A stretch of 64,000 nt of DNA from Devosia sp. Leaf420 (GCF_001425445.1 NZ_LMQU01000001.1:311221-375220); one strand, 5' to 3'; positions 43,050-51,280 are shown, numbered from the stretch's first letter. The notes: generated by a model not told the origin, from the letters alone. Translations and numbers: made by a program.

Positions 43050-44951
43050 GTGAGCACGCAACAGACGCTCGATGTGATCACCATTGGCCGCGCCTCGGTG
43101 GACCTCTATGGCCAGCAGATCGGCACGCGACTTGAGGATATCGGTAGCTTCGCTAAATCCGTCGGCGGATGCCCGACTAACATTTCGGTCGGGACGGCGC
43201 GGCTGGGGCTTAAATCGGCGCTGATCACGCGGGTTGGCAATGAGCAGATGGGGCGCTTTATTCGCGAGCAATTGCAGCGCGAAGGGGTTGAGACCAAGGG
43301 GGTCGTCACCGACCCCGAGCGGCTGACGGCGCTGGTGCTGCTTTCGGTCGAGAATGACAATTCGTTTCCGCTGATTTTCTATCGCGACAACTGCGCCGAT
43401 TCTGCGCTTGATGAAGGCGACATCGACGAGGATTTTGTGCGCTCGGCCAAGGCGGTGCTGGTGACCGGCACGCACTTTGCCAAGCCCAATACAGACGCTG
43501 CGCAGCGCAAGGCGATGAAGATTGCCAAGGCGAATGGCGCCAAGGTTATCCTCGATATCGACTATCGACCTAATCTTTGGGGGCTGGCAGGGCATGATGC
43601 GGGCGACAGCCGCTATATCGCTTCGGATGAAGTCTCCAAGCACATGCAGACCGTTTTGGCGGATTGCGATCTGATCGTCGGGACGGAAGAGGAAGTGCTT
43701 ATCGCGTCGGGCGAGAGCGATCTGACAGCGGCGCTGAAGACCATTCGAAGCTTTTCGAGCGGGACCATTGTGCTCAAGCGCGGGCCGATGGGGTGCATCG
43801 TTTATGACGGGGCTATTCCGGATGATCTCGAAGACGGAATTGTCGGTAAAGGGTTTCCAATCGAAGTCTATAACGTGCTCGGGGCTGGCGACGCTTTCAT
43901 GAGCGGATTTTTGCGCGGCTGGCTGCGCGGGGAACCGCACGCGACAAGCGCGACCTGGGCCAATGCTTGCGGCGCCTTTGCGGTGAGCCGGCTGCTGTGT
44001 GCGCCGGAAATTCCGACCTGGACCGAACTCAACTACTTCCTCAAGCATGGCAGCAAGGAGCGCGCGCTGCGCAAGGATGAGGCGATCAATCACGTGCACT
44101 GGGCGACGACGCGGCGGCGCGAAATCCCAAGCATGAAGGCGCTGGCAATCGACCATCGGCTCCAGATCGAAGAGATGGCAGCGGGCGACGCGGAAAAGCT
44201 CAAGCGCATTCCGGCGTTCAAGGTGCTGGCCGTGAAGGCAGCGGCGCAGGTGGCTGGTGGGCGCGACGGCTTTGGCATGTTGCTGGACGATAAATATGGG
44301 CGCGATGCGCTTTATGCGGCGAGCGCGATTCCTAATTTCTGGGTGGCGAAGCCGATCGAACTGCCGGGCTCGCGGCCGCTGCAGTTTGAGTTTTCGCAGG
44401 ACCTGGGATCGCGGCTGGTGGATTGGCCGGTGGATCACTGCATAAAGGTGCTGTGTTTCTATCATCCGGACGATGCGGCGGAACTGCGGGACATGCAGAT
44501 CGATAAGCTCCGCGCGGCTTATGATGCGGCGCGAAAAGTCGGGCGGGAATTGCTGGTTGAGATCATATCGAGCAAGAATGGCGCGCTGAACGACGATACG
44601 GCGGCCCGGTCGATGCAAGCGGTTTATGAGGCTGGGATCAAGCCGGACTGGTGGAAGCTCGAGACGCAGCCGAGCACGGAGGCATGGCGCCAGATCGATG
44701 CCACGATCGAAGCGCATGATCCGCTTTGCCGGGGTGTAGTCCTGCTCGGGCTCGATGCGCCGGCGGAGCAGTTGATCGCTGGCTTTGCGGCGGCGAAGGC
44801 AGCAAAATCGGTGAAGGGTTTCGCGGTTGGGCGGACGATTTTTGCTGATGCGGCGCGGGCCTGGCTAGATGGGCGGATCGGTGATGATGAGGCCGTGGCG
44901 ATGATGGCGCAGCGGTTTGCGGGATTGGTTGAGGCTTGGGATGGGGCCTAG
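43050..44951 (+). CDS. iolC: 5-Dehydro-2-deoxygluconokinase fused to a DUF2090 domain
   Basis: A 633-residue bifunctional-looking protein. The N-terminal PfkB kinase (about 1-315) has GGCPTNISVGTARLG and the catalytic GAGDAF (278-283, Asp281). It phosphorylates 5-dehydro-2-deoxygluconate made from myo-inositol. The C-terminal half (about 325-633) is a DUF2090 domain, a TIM-barrel aldolase-like fold often fused to IolC in proteobacteria and probably acting as the IolJ-type aldolase (family knowledge). The GTG at 43050 has GGAGG seven bases upstream, better than the earlier GTG at 43035. A repeat-filled 212-bp gap leads to iolD. Confidence 0.95.
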   Translation: MSTQQTLDVITIGRASVDLYGQQIGTRLEDIGSFAKSVGGCPTNISVGTARLGLKSALITRVGNEQMGRFIREQLQREGVETKGVVTDPERLTALVLLSVENDNSFPLIFYRDNCADSALDEGDIDEDFVRSAKAVLVTGTHFAKPNTDAAQRKAMKIAKANGAKVILDIDYRPNLWGLAGHDAGDSRYIASDEVSKHMQTVLADCDLIVGTEEEVLIASGESDLTAALKTIRSFSSGTIVLKRGPMGCIVYDGAIPDDLEDGIVGKGFPIEVYNVLGAGDAFMSGFLRGWLRGEPHATSATWANACGAFAVSRLLCAPEIPTWTELNYFLKHGSKERALRKDEAINHVHWATTRRREIPSMKALAIDHRLQIEEMAAGDAEKLKRIPAFKVLAVKAAAQVAGGRDGFGMLLDDKYGRDALYAASAIPNFWVAKPIELPGSRPLQFEFSQDLGSRLVDWPVDHCIKVLCFYHPDDAAELRDMQIDKLRAAYDAARKVGRELLVEIISSKNGALNDDTAARSMQAVYEAGIKPDWWKLETQPSTEAWRQIDATIEAHDPLCRGVVLLGLDAPAEQLIAGFAAAKAAKSVKGFAVGRTIFADAARAWLDGRIGDDEAVAMMAQRFAGLVEAWDGA

Positions 44952-44975
44952 CTCCTAAGCCGGTACTTGTGGCTC

Positions 44976-45092
44976 CACCCCCTCCCGCCCTCCCCCATCA
45001 AGGGGGAGGTGTCTGGATGGTGGGTGTTGCAAGGTCTAGCCCCAAACTCGATATGCACCTCCCCCTTGATGGGGGGGGGATGGGAGGGGGTG
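44976..45092. repeat. Family A intergenic element, copy 2
   Basis: About 117 bp with inverted arms CACCCCCTCCCGCCCTCCCC... and ...GGGGGATGGGAGGGGGTG, matching the arms of the element at 3324-3438; the central 40 bp differ. It lies between iolC and iolD, within the presumed transcript. The frame of iolD stays open through it, which can produce an artificial N-terminal extension. Confidence 0.85.
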
Positions 45093-45119
45093 ACCCCGGC
45101 CTAAGAGATAAAACGGAGG

Positions 45120-45141
45120 TTCCCGCTTTCGCGGGAATGAC
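45120..45141. repeat. Family C repeat (TTCCCGCTTTCGCGGGAATGAC)
   Basis: A 9-bp hairpin TTCCCGC-TTTC-GCGGGAA followed by TGAC, 22 bases before the iolD start codon. Near-identical sequences lie at 51356, 60273, 62790 and 62831. Confidence 0.8.
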
Positions 45142-45163
45142 ACCGGGAATACGAGGAGTGGCC

Positions 45164-47011
45164 ATGAGCCAGAAGACTGTTCGATTGACGATGGCTCAGG
45201 CTGTGGCGCGATTCATGACCGCGCAGAAGACTGTCATTGACGGGGAGAAGGTGCCGATCTTTGGCGGCGTTTTTGCCATTTTCGGGCACGGGAACGTGGC
45301 CGGGGTGGGCGAGGCGCTCTATGGCGTGAAGGATACGCTGCCAACCTATCGCGGGCAGAACGAACAGGGCATGGCGCATGCGGCGATTGCCTATGCAAAA
45401 GCCAGCTTTCGGCGGCGGTTCATGGCGGTGACTTCGTCCATCGGGCCGGGCGCGCTGAACATGGTGACGGCGGCAGCGCTGGCGCATGTGAACCGGTTGC
45501 CGGTGCTGCTGCTGCCGGGCGATGTGTTTGCCAATCGGCTGCCCGATCCTGTTTTACAACAGGTGGAAGACTGGGGCGACGGCACGGTTTCGGCCAATGA
45601 CTGTTTTAAGCCCATCAGCCGCTATTTCGATCGGATCACGCGGCCGGAGCAGATCATTCCGGCGCTGCGGCGGGCCATGCAGGTGCTGACCGATCCCGCC
45701 GAATGCGGGCCGGTGACCCTAAGCCTTTGCCAGGATGTTCAGGCGGAAGCCTATGACTATCCCGAGAGTTTCTTTGCCGAGAAGGTGTGGGTACCGCGGC
45801 GGATCATGCCCGATGCGGACGAATTTGCGACGGCGGCGGCGACGCTGAAGCTGGCGAAGAAGCCGGTCATTATTGCGGGCGGCGGCGTGCTTTATTCGGA
45901 AGCGAGCGAGAGCCTGATGGCTTTTGCCGAGGAGCATGGCATCCCCGTTATGGAGACGCAGGCGGGCAAGAGCGCCCTGCCCCATGCGCATGAACTGAAC
46001 ATGGGCAGCGTGGGTGTGACGGGATCGTCAGCGTCAAACATTTTGGCTGGAGAGGCTGATGTGGTGCTGGCTGTCGGCACGCGGTTGCAGGATTTTACCA
46101 CTGGGTCGTGGTCCCTGTTCAAGAACGAAGATCTCAAGATTATCGGACTCAATGTGCAGCCGTTTGATGCAGGGAAGCATGAGGCGCTGCCGCTGGTATC
46201 GGATGCTCGTGTAGGACTTGAAGCGCTGGATGCGGCGCTGATGGGATGGCAGGTTGATTCCGATTGGACGCATAAGGCCATGCGGGAAAAGGACAAATGG
46301 CTGCTGGATGCTGACGCCGCGACCGGGCCGACCAATGTGGAATTGCCGTCGGACGCGCAGGTGATCGGAGCAGTGCAGCGGGCGCGGCAGAAGGCGACGC
46401 TGGTGTGTGCGGCGGGCGGGTTGCCTGGCGAGTTGCACAAGCTCTGGAAGGCGGGTGCGCCGGGCAGCTATCATCTCGAATATGGTTTTTCGACCATGGG
46501 CTACGAGATTGCCGGCGGGCTTGGCGTGAAGCTGGCGCGGCCCGAGGACGACGTGGTCGTGATGGTCGGCGATGGCAGCTATATGATGCTGAACTCGGAG
46601 ATCGTTTCGTCGATCATGCTGGGCGCCAAGCTGACGATCGTGCTGCTGGATAATGCGGGCTACGGCTGCATCAACCGGCTGCAGATGGCCACGGGCGGGG
46701 CGAATTTTAACAACCTGCTTAGGGATACGCATCACGTGACGCTGCCGGGCATCGACTTTGCGGCGCATGCAGCGGCGATGGGGGCGGTGAGCCGCAAGGT
46801 CGGGTCGATCGCTGAGCTGGAAGCGGCGCTGGTCGAGACGGCGGATGTCGAGCGGACTACGGTGATTGTGATTGATACCGATCCGTTGATCACCACGGAT
46901 GCTGGGGGGACCTGGTGGGATGTGGCGGTGCCAGAGGTTAGTGAGCGCGGCGCGGTGAATGCGGCGCGTGAGGGGTATGTGAAGGCGCTGATGGCGCAGC
47001 GGATTGGGTGA
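45164..47011 (+). CDS. iolD: 3D-(3,5/4)-trihydroxycyclohexane-1,2-dione hydrolase
   Basis: A 615-residue thiamine diphosphate enzyme that opens the ring of the diketone derived from 2-keto-myo-inositol. The start at 45164 (MSQKTVRLT) has GAGGAG upstream; earlier in-frame codons come from repeat DNA. Typical features are the N-terminal activating Glu region (YRGQNEQGMAHAAIAYAKA), and the ThDP motif GDGSYMMLNSEIVSSIMLGAKLTIVLLDN (Gly-Asp-Gly to Asn). It has the expected length. Followed by a 278-bp repeat-rich gap and iolE. Confidence 0.96.
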   Translation: MSQKTVRLTMAQAVARFMTAQKTVIDGEKVPIFGGVFAIFGHGNVAGVGEALYGVKDTLPTYRGQNEQGMAHAAIAYAKASFRRRFMAVTSSIGPGALNMVTAAALAHVNRLPVLLLPGDVFANRLPDPVLQQVEDWGDGTVSANDCFKPISRYFDRITRPEQIIPALRRAMQVLTDPAECGPVTLSLCQDVQAEAYDYPESFFAEKVWVPRRIMPDADEFATAAATLKLAKKPVIIAGGGVLYSEASESLMAFAEEHGIPVMETQAGKSALPHAHELNMGSVGVTGSSASNILAGEADVVLAVGTRLQDFTTGSWSLFKNEDLKIIGLNVQPFDAGKHEALPLVSDARVGLEALDAALMGWQVDSDWTHKAMREKDKWLLDADAATGPTNVELPSDAQVIGAVQRARQKATLVCAAGGLPGELHKLWKAGAPGSYHLEYGFSTMGYEIAGGLGVKLARPEDDVVVMVGDGSYMMLNSEIVSSIMLGAKLTIVLLDNAGYGCINRLQMATGGANFNNLLRDTHHVTLPGIDFAAHAAAMGAVSRKVGSIAELEAALVETADVERTTVIVIDTDPLITTDAGGTWWDVAVPEVSERGAVNAAREGYVKALMAQRIG

Positions 47012-47014
47012 GGC

Positions 47015-47236
47015 ATCCCCCTCACCGACTCGGCTTCGCCGAGCCACCTCTCGCCGATGGGGAGAGGAATAAGAGGGGCCGGACTATTCTTCTCCCCTTC
47101 GGGGAGAAGGTGGCGCGTAGCGCCGGATGAGGGGGTGGCCGAGTGATCCACAGACCCCTCTGCGGAGGATAGAACCCCTCACCCTGGAAATCTGCTGAAC
47201 GCAGATTTCCAGTCCCTCTCCCGCAAGGGGCGAGGG
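47015..47236. repeat. Composite of family B-type palindromes between iolD and iolE
   Basis: At least three hairpin-bearing units lie head to tail: CCCCCTCACCGACTCGGCTTCGCCGAG with a GGGGAGAGG end (47016-47067), CTCCCCTTCGGGGAG with GCGCGTAGCGCC (47092-47135), and CCCCTCACC with the 11-bp hairpin TGGAAATCTGC-TGAAC-GCAGATTTCCA (47185-47211) and CCCTCTCCCGCAAGGGGCGAGGG. The 278-bp gap holds no gene. Such stem-loops can act as mRNA stabilisers or processing sites. Confidence 0.75.
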
Positions 47237-47289
47237 AAGAGCGGTGGGTGGGGCGAGATTGGCGCGACGGCGCGGGAGAGACCAAAAGA

Positions 47290-48207
47290 ATGAAAGCCAA
47301 GCTTGGGATGTCGCCGATCGCGTGGTGGAACGACGATCTGGTGGAGTTGAGCGATGATGTGTCGCTCGAAGAGTGCCTGCGGCAATCGCGGTCGGCTGGG
47401 TTTACCGGGATGGAGAAGGGGCGGCGGTTTCCGGATGATCCGGAGGTGATGCTGCCGATCCTGCGCGCGGCTGACGTGACGCTGTGTGGCGGATGGTTTT
47501 CGGGGACGCTGGTCGAGGAAGAGCTGGCGGCCAACAAGGACCGCATTCTGCCGATGATCGAGCTGTTCAAGGCGGTCAACGCGCCTTGCATCGTTTATGG
47601 AGAGGTCGGCCGATCGGTGCAGGGCAAGCGGGAGATTCCGCTGGCGCAGAAGCCGAAGCTCTCGGATGACGAGATGAAGGCTTATGGGCGCAAGGTGACC
47701 GAATTTGGCGAATGGTGCGCCGAGCAGGGCATGCCACTGAGCTATCATCACCATATGGCGGCTGTGGTCGAGACCGAGGCGGAACTCGATGCGTTTATGG
47801 CGGTTTCGGGCGCGGGCATTCCGCTGTTGCTCGATGCGGGGCACCTGGCTTTTGCAGGGGGCGATCCGCTAAGGGCGATTGATAAGCATCATGCGCGGAT
47901 CAACCATGTTCATGTGAAGGATATTCGGCGCGCTGTGGTCGATGGGCTTGATCGAACAAAGCAAAGTTTCCTTGATGCCGTGGCGCTTGGTGCTTTTACC
48001 GTGCCGGGTGATGGGTCGCTCGATTTTGGCGCCATCGTGCAGCGGCTGGCCGATCATGGCTATGAGGGTTGGTTTGTGGTCGAAGCCGAACAGGACCCGA
48101 AGGCCAATCCGCCGCTGAAAATGGCGCAGGTGGGCCACAAGGAACTGATGCGCGTGATGACGGCGGCGGGTTACACCGTCGAGACGCAAGGTTTTCCGAA
48201 CGCGTGA
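47290..48207 (+). CDS. iolE: myo-Inosose-2 dehydratase
   Basis: A 305-residue TIM-barrel dehydratase of the xylose isomerase-like superfamily. It dehydrates 2-keto-myo-inositol to the diketone that IolD hydrolyses. Conserved elements are MSPIAWWNDDL at the N-terminus, GMPLSYHHHMAAVVE, LLLDAGHLAFAGGDP and INHVHVKDIR, which hold the predicted metal ligands. Start at the ATG at 47290 (MKAKLGMSPIAWW). The following gene starts 39 bases later. Confidence 0.96.
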   Translation: MKAKLGMSPIAWWNDDLVELSDDVSLEECLRQSRSAGFTGMEKGRRFPDDPEVMLPILRAADVTLCGGWFSGTLVEEELAANKDRILPMIELFKAVNAPCIVYGEVGRSVQGKREIPLAQKPKLSDDEMKAYGRKVTEFGEWCAEQGMPLSYHHHMAAVVETEAELDAFMAVSGAGIPLLLDAGHLAFAGGDPLRAIDKHHARINHVHVKDIRRAVVDGLDRTKQSFLDAVALGAFTVPGDGSLDFGAIVQRLADHGYEGWFVVEAEQDPKANPPLKMAQVGHKELMRVMTAAGYTVETQGFPNA

Positions 48208-48246
48208 GTTTTGCTAGACCATGCGCCAACGAAGAAGGATTGGCGC

Positions 48247-48498
48247 ATGGCTCTGAAAGAAAACGATCTCAACTGGTTCCGGCCGCTTTGGCGCCGGGTT
48301 GCCATCGTGGTGTTTCTGGCGATCTGGCTAGCCTGGGAGGCGATCTGGACCAAGGAGACACTCTGGATCGTGCTGGTAGGCGCTGCGCTCGCCTATTCGC
48401 TCTGGAATTTCTTCTATGCCTTCCCCAAGGAGCAGCCAAAAAATGAGCAAATCCCCCCTGCTGGTCCGGTCGACGGCGACGAGCGGCAAGATCCATGA
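48247..48498 (+). CDS. Small membrane protein in the iol operon
   Basis: An 83-residue protein starting at the ATG at 48247 (MALKENDLNWF) with AAGGA eight bases upstream. It has one or two hydrophobic helices (VAIVVFLAIWLAWEAIW and LWIVLVGAALAYSLWNFFY) rich in tryptophan. Its end overlaps the iolB start by 56 bases. No known inositol-pathway role; the same type of small membrane gene in other genomes is not known to me. A transport or membrane-association role is speculative. Confidence 0.7.
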   Translation: MALKENDLNWFRPLWRRVAIVVFLAIWLAWEAIWTKETLWIVLVGAALAYSLWNFFYAFPKEQPKNEQIPPAGPVDGDERQDP

Positions 48499-49243
48499 TG
48501 TGACGCCGGCTTCGGCTGGCTGGACGCATGTCGGCTTCGGGCTACATCGGCTCAAGCCGGGCGAGGCCTATGGCGAAGCGACGGGCGAGCGCGAGGTTTG
48601 CCTAGTGGTCGTTTCCGGCAAGGGGCGCTTTGCCGTCGATGGCGAGGATTTTGGCGAGCTTGGGGAGCGGATGAGCCCGTTCGAAGGGGCGCCATGGGCG
48701 CTCTATGTGCCGGCGGGGCGCGACTGGGCAGTCGATGCGACGACTGACCTGGAACTGGCTGTGTGCTCGGCGCCGGGCGGCGGGGATTTCCATACCAAGG
48801 TCATCCCGCCGGGGACGCATCCGCGGCTGAGCCGTGGCAAGGGCGCCAATATCAGGCATGTGTACAATATCATGCCCGAGGATGATGGCTCGGCCAATGC
48901 GCTGCTGGTGGTCGAGGTGATCACGCCGCAGGGCAATACATCGTCCTATCCGCCGCACAAGCACGACCAGGACAATCTTCCGCACGAGAGTTTTCTGGAA
49001 GAGACCTATTATCATCGCATGAACCCGCCGCAGGGGTTTGCGTTTCAGCGGGTCTATACCGATGACCGGAGCCTCGATGAAGCGATGGCGGTGGAGGATG
49101 GCGATGTCACGCTGGTGCCGCGGGGATATCATCCGGTGGCGACGACGGCGGGGTATGATCTCTATTATCTCAATGTGATGGCCGGGCCAAAGCGGGTGTG
49201 GAAATTCCACAATGCGCCAGAGCATGAGTGGATGCTGAAGTAG
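48443..49243 (+). CDS. iolB: 5-Deoxy-glucuronate isomerase
   Basis: A 266-residue bicupin isomerase that converts 5-deoxy-D-glucuronate to 5-dehydro-2-deoxygluconate, the IolC substrate. Metal-binding cupin motifs are apparent around YPPHKHDQDNLPHESFLEE and VPRGYHPVATTAGYDLYYLNVMAG. Start at 48443 (MSKSPLLVRS), with AAGGAG ten bases upstream. Last gene of the iolCDEB run; the gene that follows is on the other strand. Confidence 0.95.
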   Translation: MSKSPLLVRSTATSGKIHDVTPASAGWTHVGFGLHRLKPGEAYGEATGEREVCLVVVSGKGRFAVDGEDFGELGERMSPFEGAPWALYVPAGRDWAVDATTDLELAVCSAPGGGDFHTKVIPPGTHPRLSRGKGANIRHVYNIMPEDDGSANALLVVEVITPQGNTSSYPPHKHDQDNLPHESFLEETYYHRMNPPQGFAFQRVYTDDRSLDEAMAVEDGDVTLVPRGYHPVATTAGYDLYYLNVMAGPKRVWKFHNAPEHEWMLK

Positions 49244-49266
49244 GGTTTGTAGCCTTCCACTCCGTC

Positions 49267-49289
49267 ATTGCCCGGCTTGTCCGGGCAAT
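49267..49289. repeat. Palindrome ATTGCCCGG-CTTGT-CCGGGCAAT
   Basis: A perfect 9-bp stem with a 5-base loop, 24 bases past the iolB stop. It resembles 51132-51154 in design (CCCGG-N5-CCGGG core). No T-run follows, so it is better seen as a REP-like element than as a terminator, though it may stabilise the iolB mRNA end. Confidence 0.6.
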
Positions 49290-49345
49290 CCAGTTCCCGG
49301 TGGTGACGATGGAGTTGAGGCGTTCGAGCTTGACGCCGCGAAGTG

Positions 49346-49813
49346 CTAATCGAGCATATTTTCCGGCGGTGCGCCGTCGGTGAGCAAGGCGAACTTGTAG
49401 GTTTTGTCGGTGTCGTCGGTGGCTTCGCAGGTGTATTGCGCGGGGCCGGCGGTGGGGTCGCCGGCGAGCGTGCATTTTCCTGAGGCTTTGATCTCGACAT
49501 TGTTGTTGCCACTGCCGTCCTTGCCTTCGGTGATCTGATCCACGGCGAGCGCGAGATTGCCGTTCTCGGCGCTGGCTGTGCCGCTGAGGACGAAGAAGCG
49601 GCCGGAGGGGTCGTCGGTCCAGATGGACAGGTCCATGCGGCTGTCGCTGTAGACCACTTGCATGACTTCGCCGGCGCAGAGGCTGGTGAGGTTTTCGGTG
49701 CCGACCAGAAAACTCTGGCAGGTGCCGCGGAGGGTGAAGACCGAATGGGGTTCGGCGCTTTGGGCGTTGGGGGACATGAGCAGGAGACCGGTTAGCAGGG
49801 AGAGGAATTTCAT
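49346..49813 (-). CDS. Secreted protein of unknown function
   Basis: A 155-residue protein with a signal peptide (MKFLSLLTGLLLMSPNAQSA). The mature part carries four cysteines (TCQSF, LCAGEV, KCTLAG, YTCEA), which could form two disulfides, and ends PPENMLD. No family recognised; a beta-sandwich is suggested by alternating hydrophobics (MDLSIWTDDPSGRFFVLSG). Between iolB and idhA on the minus strand; the bidirectional terminator at 49853-49879 separates it from idhA, so it should have its own promoter. Confidence 0.65.
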   Translation of the reverse strand: MKFLSLLTGLLLMSPNAQSAEPHSVFTLRGTCQSFLVGTENLTSLCAGEVMQVVYSDSRMDLSIWTDDPSGRFFVLSGTASAENGNLALAVDQITEGKDGSGNNNVEIKASGKCTLAGDPTAGPAQYTCEATDDTDKTYKFALLTDGAPPENMLD

Positions 49814-49852
49814 TGTGCCATCGGTGTTTGGGCTCGGACTAGACTAAACGAA

Positions 49853-49879
49853 AAAAGGGCGCCGTGGTGGCGCCCTTTT
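49853..49879. terminator. Bidirectional terminator downstream of idhA
   Basis: A perfect 11-bp stem AAAAGGGCGCC / GGCGCCCTTTT with a 5-base loop. A-run and T-run on either side allow termination in both directions; on the minus strand it lies 54 bases past the idhA stop codon. Confidence 0.85.
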
Positions 49880-49901
49880 ATTTTATAGACCTGAGGATGG
49901 G

Positions 49902-49919
49902 CCCCGGCTTTCGCCGGGG
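49902..49919. repeat. Short palindrome CCCCGGC-TTTC-GCCGGGG
   Basis: A 7-bp stem with the TTTC loop also seen in the family C repeats (core CCCGC-TTTC-GCGGG). It lies between the idhA stop and its terminator, possibly a degenerate family C copy. Confidence 0.5.
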
Positions 49920-49933
49920 TGGATGGCTGAGGC

Positions 49934-50971
49934 TCAGCGGCCCTGGAAGACGGATTTGTCGGCCATCACGCCGGTGATTTCGCTGACTTTTACGGCCCTG
50001 CCCTCTTTGACGGATTTGAGGGCGGCGTCGGCGAGAGCGAGGGCGATGAGGCCGTCGGTGCCGCTGGGCGAGGCTGGGGATTTCGATTCAACGAAATCGA
50101 TGAAGCTGCTGATTTCACGAGCATAGGCTTCGGTGTAGCGGGTCATGAAGAAGTCGTGCAGCGGCGGGCGGGTGTAGCCGTTGCCGTTGGCGATTTCGAT
50201 GGAGACCGGGCGCTGATTTTCTGCCGCGACGGCGCCCTTGGAGCCGTGGACTTCGATGCGCTGATCGTAGCCGTAGGTGGCGCGGCGGGAGTTCGAGATC
50301 GTGGCGTGCTTGCCGGAAGCCGTGGAGAGCATGACCGAGGCGCTGTCGAAATCGCCGGCGGTGCCGATGGCGGGGTCAACGAGGACCGAGGCCTGGGCGG
50401 TGACGGTGTCGATTTCTTCGCCGAGGAGGAAGCGGGCCATGTCGAAGTCATGGATGGTCATATCGCGGAAAATGCCGCCGGAGCGCTTGATGTATTCGAC
50501 GCCCGGCGCGCCGGGATCGCGCGAGATGATGGTGACCATTTCGACATCGCCAATCTGGCCTTCGTCGATGGCTTGTTTGACGGCCTGAAAGTGCGGATCG
50601 AAGCGGCGGTTGAAGCCGACCATGAGCGTCGCGGCGGTTTCGTCGACGACGCGGATGCAGGCCTTGACGCGCCCGATGTCGAGGTCGACCGGCTTTTCGC
50701 AGAATATGGCTTTGCCGGCGCGGGCAAAGCGTTCGATCAGGTCGGCGTGGGTGTCGGTGGGGGTGCAGACGACGACGGCGTCAATGTCAGCCGAGGTCAG
50801 GATCGTATCGATCGTGCGGACTTCGGCGCCATATTGGCTGGCGATGGCGTTGGCGGCGTCAGCCATTGGATCGGCGACGGCGACGAGTTTCGCCTTGGGA
50901 TTGGAGCCAATGGCCTTGGCGTGAACCTTGCCAATGCGGCCGGCGCCGAGAAGGCCAAAACGAACGGTCAT
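49934..50971 (-). CDS. idhA: myo-Inositol 2-dehydrogenase
   Basis: A 345-residue NAD-dependent dehydrogenase of the Gfo/Idh/MocA family catalysing the first step, myo-inositol to 2-keto-myo-inositol. Rossmann motif GAGRIG (residues 9-14), catalytic Lys93 in CEKPVD and the DMTIHDFDMARF segment with Asp170 and His174 are all present; the length is typical. It is transcribed away from the iolCDEB run and has its own IolR-type site 56 bp upstream. In S. meliloti the homologue is named idhA; Bacillus uses iolG. Confidence 0.95.
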   Translation of the reverse strand: MTVRFGLLGAGRIGKVHAKAIGSNPKAKLVAVADPMADAANAIASQYGAEVRTIDTILTSADIDAVVVCTPTDTHADLIERFARAGKAIFCEKPVDLDIGRVKACIRVVDETAATLMVGFNRRFDPHFQAVKQAIDEGQIGDVEMVTIISRDPGAPGVEYIKRSGGIFRDMTIHDFDMARFLLGEEIDTVTAQASVLVDPAIGTAGDFDSASVMLSTASGKHATISNSRRATYGYDQRIEVHGSKGAVAAENQRPVSIEIANGNGYTRPPLHDFFMTRYTEAYAREISSFIDFVESKSPASPSGTDGLIALALADAALKSVKEGRAVKVSEITGVMADKSVFQGR

Positions 50972-51027
50972 GAGGGTACCTCCACCCGGAAATTGTTGTG
51001 GAATGAATAGGCGATTTTTGGTGCGGA

Positions 51028-51043
51028 TGGAATGAGAATTCTA
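51028..51043 (+). promoter_or_regulatory. Predicted IolR operator 3 (upstream of idhA)
   Basis: TGGAATGAGAATTCTA follows TGGAA-N6-TTCTA as at iolR and iolC. It ends 56 bp upstream of the idhA start (idhA reads leftward), matching the distances at the other two sites. Confidence 0.6.
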
Positions 51044-51225
51044 GGTCATCATGCTGGGGTTTGTGCACTCATGGCACTTCGGATTTTGTCTTTGCCGAGT
51101 TTGGCCTAGCAATCCATATCGCCGCGCATGGACTACCCGGACAGACCGGGTAGTGACGACGGGGTGGAAGGTCGGGCCAAGGGTCCAAAAGACCACGCCA
51201 TGCCGTCGTGCTTGCTGGCGGGCAG

Positions 51226-51280
51226 GCCCCCTCACCCGCCGCTTTGAGGCGACCTATCCCTCAGAGGGAGAGGTGAGGAT
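51226..51280. repeat. Family B intergenic repeat, copy 3
   Basis: CCCCCTCACCCGCC with hairpin CGCC-GCTTTGA-GGCG, then CCTATCCCTCAGAGGGAGAGG, a slightly diverged form of the copies at 6190 and 23444. Confidence 0.75.

Noticed and set aside
42996..44717. A 573-codon minus-strand open frame inside iolC
   Set aside because: Antisense to a clear PfkB-DUF2090 gene, with His/Arg-rich composition typical of a GC-driven shadow frame.
49267..49289. Terminator for the iol operon after iolB
   Set aside because: The hairpin is perfect but has no T-run on the plus strand and matches the REP-like design of other sites, so it is listed as a repeat.
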